DNA of 64,000 bases from Marasmius tenuissimus. Taxonomy: Eukaryota; Basidiomycota; Agaricomycetes; Agaricales; Marasmiaceae. Of this stretch, positions 56,433 through 64,000 are shown piece by piece; the stretch's first letter is position 1, and each line of letters begins with the position of its first letter. The translations under genes and the position numbers were made by a program. The DNA lies in contig JAQOTA010000050.1 of the NCBI GenBank assembly GCA_029532415.1, forward strand, positions 930,001 through 994,000, written 5' to 3'. Below the pieces are notes generated by a model, which did not search any database, was not told the origin of the DNA, and saw only the letters and a list, made by a program, of their open reading frames with translations.

Positions 56433-57193
56433 TCTGGATTACAACGGTACTGGTCGGTATCCTGAAGAAAGGCAAGCCACCTGAAAAGCCTGATAGCTAT
56501 CGGGCAGTGGCACTCCAAAGTTGTATGCTGAAGTTTGTAACACTACTGTTTCTACTACGGATGTATGGGTGGGCCATGAGAGAAAACATTATCCTGCCAT
56601 CACAGAATGGATTTCAGAAGGGACAGCAGACCTGCAACAATGTGTTTATCCTCAGAGCAGCTATTGAGAAAGCAAGGTCGCAAGGGAGAATGTTGTGGGT
56701 GGCTGGTGTCGACCTCACCAATGCATTCCCCTCGGTGCACAGAGCCACACTGTGGACTAAGTTGTGGAGACTCGGTGCGGGAGGAAAGGTCTTCGACTAC
56801 CTACGGCACATATACCTCACGATGAAGTACAAAGTAAGACACGGAATGGATATCTCAGAAGAGTTTATCTCTGATATGGGAATACTTATTGGAGACACAC
56901 TCTCTCCCATCCTGTGGATAATCTCCTTTGCCGACTTCTATATCCCAGAGACCGAGGATGACGTTGAGCTCTTTGGCACATATATCTTGCACCTGGAACA
57001 AGCTGATGATCTCTTGCTTCTGTCATTCACACCAGAGGGTCTGCAACGGAAAATGAATCTGTTTTATGCATGGTGCACCACAAACTTCATGGTTGTGAAT
57101 TCATTGCATACCATGGACCCACACTCCGAATCACACCTGTGTTTATATTTGCAGGGGAGGTGGTGGAGATTGTTTCAGAATACACATATGTAG
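56426..57193 (+). pseudogene. LINE2 reverse transcriptase
   Basis: RT motifs in a frame shifted relative to the preceding part: VGILKKGKPPEKPDSYRAV, LPSQNGFQKGQQTCNN, VAGVDLTNAFPSVH (first Asp), ISDMGILIGDTLSPILW and HLEQADDLLLL (QADD). The frame is lost near 57100, where several codons after FMVVN seem deleted before FIFAGEVVEI in the next frame. Confidence 0.85.
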
Positions 57194-58317
57194 GGATGAC
57201 ATTCCGAAGTGGACCCGTGACAACATTTGCAACAAGTGTGGCAGAGCCGCTCTACAGGGAGAAGGCGAGAAAAGCAAGGAAGGCCGGGCATGCTGTTCTG
57301 CACATAGAGTCCATGATTGGCACGCTACCCCCAAATGAGGGCCGGATACTGTACATGGGGTGTGTCGACCCCCATCTCATTTATGGCACAGAAATAGTAC
57401 CGGATACAAGTGAGGTGGCAGCATCCCCACTAAAATCAGTACAACATAGCTTTGTAAGGCGACTGCTTGGTCCAAAGCATTCAGTGACAGCTGTATTCTA
57501 CACAGAGACTGGGCTAGCACCCATACTTTATAGGCGGATGGAACTAGCCTTGGGATATTTACACTACGCCCTCGAGATGACTCCTGATACCTATGTACAC
57601 GCAGCCATCATGGAGTCCATAAGGTTGTATGAAAATGGAAAGGGGAGCTGGTACACAGACCTTATGAAGGTTCTCCAGCGCAATATACCTCCGCAAGCCC
57701 ATCCAATACTCCCAGTGGCCGAGATGACTGACCGTGAACAAAGACATGAGTTCATAGACCGCGTGGGGAAGGGCTGCGCACAATGGGTTGAGAACGAGCT
57801 CAGTGAGAAATACCGAAAGACATACCTCTTGCGAGACAGATCGGAACCGAGTGCCGATGGAAGCCAGTACAAATACAAAACTATGTGCATGCGACAGTAC
57901 CTTGGGATTATCGAGAATGCACGGCACCGAAAGATCTTTACAAAAGTACTGGCAGGAGACCACCCGTTAGCTGTTGAACGCCTTCGTTGGGTCGACAATC
58001 ACAGAGTGCAGGTTCCTCATGACGAGAGAAAATGTCAATTCTGTCGCAACGCCGTAGAAACTCCCGAGCATGCCCTCCTTGAGTGTAATCATCCACCGCT
58101 GGTTGACTTGCGAGTGGCATACTTACAGGCATATGAGTGCCTGAACAAACAAGGACAGAGGTATTACAGCACGACTATCTCGGGAGAATATAGGGCCTAC
58201 CTGGTCGAGATGCTCTCATGGAGGCCTGGATACCAGTTGACGGCAAAATATATATTTGACATTATGAAGATATACGAGGAAACAGCGATATACATACCCA
58301 GAGAATATAGGCGGTGA
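57070..58317 (+). pseudogene. LINE2 ORF2 C-terminal part
   Basis: Continuation after the second frame break: EYTYVGMTFRSG, YREKARKARKAGHAV, YMGCVDPHLIYGTEI, then FYTETGLAPILYRRMEL. A zinc knuckle, CQFCRNAVETPEHALLEC, lies near residues 318-335. It ends IYIPREYRR. Its sequence order is the same as in LINE1 51101-52111, which confirms that the two elements are related but old. Confidence 0.8.
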
Positions 58318-59060
58318 GGGTTGTTGCGGGTCTGGTCTTGGGTGCTTGAATGCGTCTCGTGGTTGTAGGGTAAATTAATGCTTGCTGGTAGTATAGATCC
58401 GGTAAAGAACCGTAGCGGTGACTCCTTGCTGACCAGATCTACTGCAGACTTCATGTGCTGTGAGCTTGTCTGGAAGGTAGCGAGGCATCCCGGGATCGAA
58501 GGTGTACGTAGATAGTCACCGGGGCACATCTCGGAACCGGTGTTCAGCACGTGGACCATGCCGTGTAATAAACTCCTCCTCCTCCTCCTCGGAATCTATC
58601 ACAGATTCTGAGTTGGCGGTTGCAGGACAGAGAGGATTGGGCCTCACCCTTGTATAAACCACCTCGTTTAAACCCAATATTGGTGGTGATGTCCTTTGCA
58701 GGTTACATGGTCCTTGAATCTCTACTTGCATGGTCACAGACGAACAAACTGGCTGGCTAACAGCCATCGAGGTCAAAGGGATTGTCAACGTTGACAGTGG
58801 ACTCCTACGTAGTCAGTGAGAGTGAATCTTGAGATTCGACAGGTGAGGCAAAAGGACTAGGTTACTTCGCCGGGATGTGAGCTAGATATTCGTTGTGTTT
58901 CTCAGCAGCTCGTTCACTCCTTTCATGTTTGCAAAAGGACTAGATCAGTGTCGCGGATTATCATGAACACAGAATTGAATACGTACGCGTCTCCTTTCTC
59001 TTTCGAGTCAACCTAACGCCCTTTCTGTTAGGCGTTTCCCCAGAAGACTCAGCAGTGCCT
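58318..59060. other. LINE2 3' region and flank
   Basis: No gene. (CTC)6 near 58567-58584 may be the LINE2 tail. The minus frame 58516-58788 is a composition product (EEEEEF opposite the CTC tract). Confidence 0.4.
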
Positions 59061-59075
59061 GAGCCTTGACTTACC

Positions 59076-59800
59076 ATGGATGCATTATACACTTATCTCA
59101 ACTCGACGCTGAACCAGCAACCTCCCACCTCCGACAGGTTAATCCATGCAAACCTCCCAGCCTTCTCCGAGTCCAATCCTCAATTTCACGAAGTGAGAGA
59201 CGAAAACGGGTGGTACCCTCGCCGACCAAGATCTTCTACGAGGTATCTTTCGTATGCGTTGGAAGCTACTCTTCTTTGTCTGGGCGGTGTGCGGGTACAA
59301 AGAGTATCAGGAGGACTACGTCCGTCTCGCCCTTGTGGATGGAAGTAGTTGGATCTTTGAGAGGGTTGTCATTACTTCGTAGAAGAGTGGTGGGAATATT
59401 GTTTGATTGGAACACAGTGGTCGACCCAGGTTCGACGGGCCGAGAAGGAATGTGATTAGGTTTATGAAGCTTGGTGTGCAGACACCGGAGCCTGAAGGAA
59501 AAGATAGTCAACGTTCTTTGTCCCACAGTTGAAGTCTCAGTACGATGGGTTGGCGAGGATGCTTGAGCAAGGCTCGACATGACTGTTTTGCCCCTCCTTT
59601 GACCTCTTGGGTGAAGAAACTGGCTATGTCGCCCAGAACAGACGCATTGCTCGGCTCGGTTGACGGGCCTGCAGAGAAGGTGGTTTAGCTGGTCCCTGGA
59701 TGGGGAAGGGTTGCCGACAAAGTTGACGGGGATGGAGATGATGCGGAAAAACTTATCATTGAGAGTTTGGGAATGAAGCACGAGATTATTTATGTGGAAC
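59076..59800 (+). pseudogene. F2-module copy (F2d), best preserved
   Basis: The ATG at 59076 opens 90 codons: MDALYTYLNSTLNQQPP, SDRLIHANLPAFSES, then DENGWYPRRPRSSTR. The last is the F2 signature, also at 8400 and 24400. In a second frame GYKEYQEDYVRLALVDGS continues across 59290-59340, suggesting an intron or frameshift near 59260. The distal block at 59440-59660 matches F2b and the left edge of the window. The next F3/F1 unit follows at 60.3 kb. Family not recognised. Confidence 0.4.
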
Positions 59801-60289
59801 ATCACGCTGTTGAAGCTTTTGAAACGGTTGTTAGCGGCCAGTGAGTCGGATATTTGTCTTTTACTTTCAGACTACTCTATAATTCTCGTTCCTTTGCAGA
59901 CTTTTCCCTCCAAATATTTGAGTGCCTTTTCTTCTCGCCTAGACACCAGAGTGGTTTCATATGTCAATGTCGGTAGTCGATTGAAGAAAAGAAGGTACTT
60001 CAACTAAACATGCTACAAGGACAAAGATGTTCGGGAGTCAATTCACTACAACCCACTACAAGCGTAATACAGTATCGCCATAGAGCGAAAAGGCAAACAA
60101 TGATTCATAGATCACGAAACGGACGGTAGGGAGCGTATCTGGGTCAGTACAGGTAGGAAGGCCAGAGTGTAAACACCAAGCAAAAAGCAACATTCGAGAA
60201 ACTGAAGTAAGATAAGGGGTGAAGACCGCAGGTTTGTATTGCAGAGGATTTCTCCTGCGCGAATCTATCAGTTGGAGCGAGCTACCAGG

Positions 60290-61120
60290 CAAAATTATCG
60301 ATGAGGAATGGCCAAAGCGGTCTTTGTAGGTCATTATGGCGACTAGGTTGTGCGCGGTGTCTGTTCTTCTCTTACAGAGAAGGGATTTTCTGCAGGCTGG
60401 AGGGCACGATGGCCAGAATATAACGGTCGGTCTGGCCTGGACGGCAGGTCTCAGCTTTCCCTGTTCCCTCGGTCATCACCAGTTCGTTGGTACCTCCCAT
60501 AATTGTTGTATACGAGCCGCTAGGCTGGTTCTCCGTACTTGAGCGTGAGCTGGTTGACCGCTGTATTTGTCGTATGCTGAAGACCGCATCGTCACTGTCA
60601 TAGTCCCTCTCATCCCCTTGTTCCCCTATGCCTCTAAGACGTCCTATATCGATCCAGACAGCTCAAGCTCTTCATTGTCTCCACCATAGTTTTTCTGAAC
60701 ACCTCGTTCTCCTACACCTCTTCAACCTCCTCGGTCGCTACCAGAATTCGAGCTCGCGCTCTTCTTCTGTAATGACAAGATCTGAAGTAAACCCTCAGAT
60801 TTCGTCGATATATTCTTTCGGCGGGACAAGTGTGATACAGGAAAAACACCGTTCTGGGGTGTCCTGACTCGTCTGAGAGCGATAGCTGCGGATACAAGGG
60901 TGATCAATCCTAGGAAAAGCTATTCCATGATATCTGCATTCACACCATGAGCATATGAGAACAAATCGGCATTTCACTAGACAGATAAACGCACCTTCGC
61001 CATCTAGATTGTAGCATCACCATCCGAGTTGTGCTGCATGAATGATGTTATCGTATCGGTTGGGAAGAGGGCCTTGTAGCCACTTCATAGTCAGACAACG
61101 ATGCCGAGGTTTTGACCTTT
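60290..61120 (-). pseudogene. F3-module copy (U7)
   Basis: Contains, on the minus strand, the tail at 60300-60540, the middle GGTNELVMTEGTG-like block and the SDESGHPRT region with a YHTCPAE segment (60800-60890). The conserved donor and exon are at 60985-61120. It matches the copies at 2860-3520 and 27060-28030 along nearly the full length. The acidic block is weak here. Frames are broken. Confidence 0.4.
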
Positions 61121-61189
61121 AACTGCAGAAGGTGGAGAGACAGAGACAGAAACAGAAACCGAGCTTGGACTCGGGCTATGAGGCGGAGG

Positions 61190-62241
61190 TGGTGGTGAAG
61201 GGGAAAACTAAGTCGTCATTGGTATAGTGTTGTGTCGTCATTTTAGTGCAATCTTTGCGGCCAGCTAACGGTCCTCGTTGCCATTACTGAACGATGAGTA
61301 GGTTATGAAGCTGAGGTTTGAGGTTAGAAAAAATTGGTTTTCGAAAGGTTTCGGGTTTTCAAGTGGTGGCGGTGGTCAATGCCGCACGCGCTGACAAAGC
61401 TGCCTTTCTCGTCGAATACAACGTCCACCATTGTCCACCAGCAATACCGAGACACCATCCTCAAAGCTTCAGTTCAACACTCGCCAATGCCGAAGTCGAC
61501 CTGAACAATATTGATGATATGAACAGGGCAACTCAAATTGAGGATGTTGTCCGAAGGAGGTGGGAAAATCAAGGTAGTCCAGGTGAATCTAGAGTTGGTG
61601 CGGGTGTTTTAGGGTATGTTCTGCTCTGCCATACTTCGTTCTCCTCGCCAGCTGACCGTTCCCTTGCCAAACCTCTCGGACATGGAAGATTGGCATCTCC
61701 ATGAGGACTTTCAGCTGAAAATTGTCATCAACATCGTTCGCTGCATCCCACCAATTTGTCCCATTCCTCTGCTACCAGGGGAATCTATACGCTTACTGGT
61801 GTAACGTTCATCGTCTCTGAGGTCGAACATATGACAATGTTCGATGCTTCCACCGTGCTCTTCAGCATAATCTCATTCTCATCGTCCATTTGCCCTTACC
61901 TAGGGCAATTCTTTTGCATCAAAATTGGTGACCGTCATCCCAGCTGTTTGGAATCCCTTCGCTCCCTCACGGATAGCGGCGCCGCAGAAGAAAATATACT
62001 CGATAACCACCTAAAATCGGGCGAAAACATGAAGATAGTGATGTTCACGCTACCACACTCAGAGGTCAAAGTCGGGAAGCCTTTTGCTCATATCGACACG
62101 TTTTGTCTCGGCTGCTCGCTCGGCGGATGCCTTCGTGTATTCGCATCGCCTTTCATCTTTGATTCATCCTTTTCCTCCTTCCCCCCTCTGCGCTTCGTTT
62201 CGCCTTCGTCGATTTCTACTTGGACTTCCAGACCCTTCTAG
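61190..62241 (+). pseudogene. Region after F3 copy, F1-like start and unassigned ORFs
   Basis: 61190-61320 matches the F3/F1 intergenic region (GGAGGTGGTGGTGAAGGGG, then GAGTAGGTTATGAAGCTGAGG in place of the TATA-like box). Downstream, the frame 61756-62241 (161 codons, HMTMFDASTVLFS, GAAEENILDNHLKSGE) and 61616-61804 (PNLSDMEDWHLHEDF, IPLLPGESIRLLV) look coding but lie in different frames. I could not match them to F1 cores, so this may be another gene. Confidence 0.3.
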
Positions 62242-62890
62242 GCTCGACATGCGTCCATCATGTGCACGATGTGTATGGTGACGGATACTTTCTTCTATCC
62301 CTCCTCATTCCTCATTACCTTCGGTCCATCCCTTCGAGTCCCCAATCCTCCACTTTCTTGTATCCTCATTCGGGCTGTGGTCGAAGCATTATTGGTACCT
62401 TTTCCAGATACACATCTCAACCTACCTTTATTCTCTGAACGTTGAATTTTCACTATTCAAATCCTGTCATGGTTCGGCACCCCCTTCCATTGTCGACTTC
62501 CTAATCTTCTTCGCTGCGTCTCTTTCATACTTGCTGAAACATAATGGTACGGTCTTTCATCATTACATATACATGGTCGTCTATATATCCTCTGGTCTTC
62601 GGTGTATCACTTGCGACTGCCCAGAGATTTCTCTTGTGGACTATAGACAGCCCCAAAGCATCATGCTATGAATACGGCTCGAATTCTTCACAAACTTGAA
62701 GTAATGAGCACACGAAGTACCCCGCCGATGATTGCTCTGAATAGATGTATTTTGAATCCGCCTCAGATTCAAGCTCGAACTTTGAACCCGCCGGCGAAGC
62801 TGGCTAGCTCACCAAATTGACATCAATTTATGAAGCTTTGCTGGCGGCTCAAACAGACACGGAGATGAAAGACTTCGGGTCGCTCTATCA
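62242..62890. other. No supported gene
   Basis: Short frames only, and possible N-terminal remnants of the transporter that follows. Nothing firm. Confidence 0.35.
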
Positions 62891-62898
62891 GTCAGAAC

Positions 62899-63192
62899 AT
62901 GTGTCATGCGCAATCTGCGTCTTCGTTACGGCACTACTTACCTTCCTCATGTCACCGGTGCAGCTTACTTTGCGGCTTGCTATGTAGCTCCGAGGTACCT
63001 TCAAATCTCACCTCGGTCACGACTCGTGCGTCTGTGATTGAGACAATCATGATGTCGCAAATTATTGCTGGGCTGGCTTTAACTGAAAGTTCTCTATCTT
63101 TTTATGGTCCCAATTACAGGACAGGGAACAGATCTAAACTCGCCACCGTGTCGAGTATAGTGTTGATTTTTAGCGTGGAATTACGGGCTTGA
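62899..63192 (+). pseudogene. MFS transporter pseudogene, C-terminal relic
   Basis: 97 codons aligning with the C-terminal part of the 12.7-kb transporter. LCSSEVPSNLTSVTTRA corresponds to the LCNADV region, and GNRSKLATVSSIVLIF corresponds to GNGLNLTTLSTTLIV. The upstream part is missing or eroded, and the membrane spans are degraded. Tail to tail with F4b, as at the first locus. Confidence 0.55.
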
Positions 63193-63234
63193 ATGGCGTG
63201 AGACGATGAGGGGACATTTAAAAGGAATCGGAAG

Positions 63235-63960
63235 GGCTCAGTCAGAACGAAATGGAGGATCTGGATTGGAAACATCCCGGGTTCAGAGAGGCTACGTTGT
63301 ACTCAAAGCAACTGAGCGCGATCAGGTTCTCGGGGATAATGAAATCTGATTCGCATTCGATGTGTTCGTACCATACAAACGATTAGAATCATACTTGCCC
63401 CTATGTATAGTGTAAAACGAGTCGTCTTGTAGTTAGCCTCAACACGACCAATAACACCACCTTTCGAAGCTTCGAGAGGCCTTCGTGAAGAGATTGGGAA
63501 TACAAAATTATTGTAAACCAAAGACTTACCCGCGTAGTATACGACCGTCTCGAAGCCACCAGTACCATGAAATATTGCGCCAGATATAGGTGGCCTGATG
63601 AGTATTCTAAGAGCGCCCACGCTCATTCTCTCCATCGACCTATGGTCACGCACATCGCCCATTCGGGAGACAGGTAGTAAGGATACCGAGATGTAGGTAC
63701 TACACATGAATCTGGCCCAGGTCAAGATGAGAATTAACGGAAAATGCATCGAGTTAGACCAACACACCTTTAGATGATGGGTACTGCGATGAGAGGTCCC
63801 AGGCTTCAAGCGAAGGAAGCCCAATTGATTCTCGCATCCGAAACCAAGCAAGAACTAACCTATTTTCTCAACGAAAAAGCTCGATTCTAGCCTTTCGAGC
63901 TTGGATGGGGCGTTGGCTCTGTCAACGTGGCGGAGGAGTCTTCGTCAATATAGGTAAGTA
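63235..63960 (-). pseudogene. F4 gene copy b, unrecognised
   Basis: 182 open codons at 63303-63851 with LILILTWARFMCSTYIS, GALRILIRPPISG, FHGTGGFETVVYYAG and LYIGASMILIVC. The C-terminal IPENLIALS...EYNVASLNPG is in a shifted frame near 63270-63345. Upstream, ERLESSFFVEKIG precedes a GTTAGT donor near 63860. Several spans are hydrophobic, so a membrane protein is possible. Related to 13651-14460. The gene may extend past the right edge. Confidence 0.45.
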
Positions 63961-64000
63961 CTACAGTTGGCGGCGCGTCAAATAAACGAGATAGATGTGG

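Larger units (their letters stand above)
52380..58590 (+). mobile_element. LINE2: non-LTR retrotransposon with RNase H-like domain
   Basis: 5' region (about 52380-52839), ORF1 (52840-54306), endonuclease (54438-55175), RNase H-like domain (55402-55796), reverse transcriptase (56426-57193) and C-terminal zinc-knuckle part (57070-58317). The 3' region may end at the CTC repeat near 58567-58584. Two frame breaks (about 56430 and 57100) disable ORF2. The exact ends and target duplication are not found. Confidence 0.8.

Noticed and set aside
58516..58788. Acidic protein on minus strand (EEEEEF)
   Set aside because: The run is the complement of a CTC microsatellite that may be the LINE2 tail.
1..64000. 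CRISPR arrays, operons or bacterial promoters
   Set aside because: No regularly spaced identical repeats and no co-directional packed genes. Introns and TATA-like boxes show a eukaryotic fungal sequence.

Overview
The window looks like nuclear DNA of a filamentous fungus, most likely a mushroom-forming basidiomycete (Agaricomycete). The grounds are short GT-AG introns of about 47-70 nt with GTAHGT donors, multi-exon genes, a MULE and LINEs of the types common in that group, and a multipass membrane family of Agaricomycete style. I see no bacterial gene organisation, rRNA, tRNA or CRISPR array. I also see no clearly intact housekeeping gene. This is an accessory, repeat-rich region dominated by degraded paralogues and transposable elements.

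Layout. Positions 1-9,000, 14,800-17,300, 20,700-30,900 and 59,000-62,300 hold repeated, decayed copies of a small set of unrecognised gene modules, here called F1 (plus strand), F2 (plus), F3 (minus, back to back with F1), D and F6. They recur in a partly conserved order (F2, F3/F1, D or F6), so they look like an old, shuffled segmental array. At 12.7-14.5 kb and again at 62.9-63.95 kb, a broken major facilitator superfamily transporter lies tail to tail with another unrecognised gene (F4). Three copies of one spliced multipass membrane-protein gene lie on the minus strand at 10.0-11.6, 18.2-19.8 and 43.1-44.8 kb, each with conserved upstream DNA.

Mobile elements. Several have ends that can be set from the sequence: a 392-bp MITE (808-1199); a 1,200-bp insertion (28160-29359) splitting one F3/F1 unit; a 500-bp TA-flanked MITE with 91-bp inverted repeats (31199-31698); a 1.6-kb TIR element (32159-33771); and a 5.9-kb MULE (36432-42334) with 122-bp TIRs and a perfect 9-bp target duplication. 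The MULE transposase is itself split by a 2,393-bp insertion (38030-40422), possibly Helitron-like. From about 48.2 to 58.6 kb two LINE-type retrotransposons stand head to tail. The first has a reverse transcriptase but no visible endonuclease and ends in a heptamer microsatellite. The second carries ORF1, an AP-like endonuclease, an RNase H-like domain lacking all four expected acidic residues, a reverse transcriptase and a C-terminal zinc knuckle, broken by frame changes.

No pathway can be assembled from these genes. The interest lies in the undescribed repeated module array, the nested transposon structure and the unusual LINE architecture. All calls come from reading the sequence and its translations. 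Family statements rest on remembered motif patterns, not on database searches.
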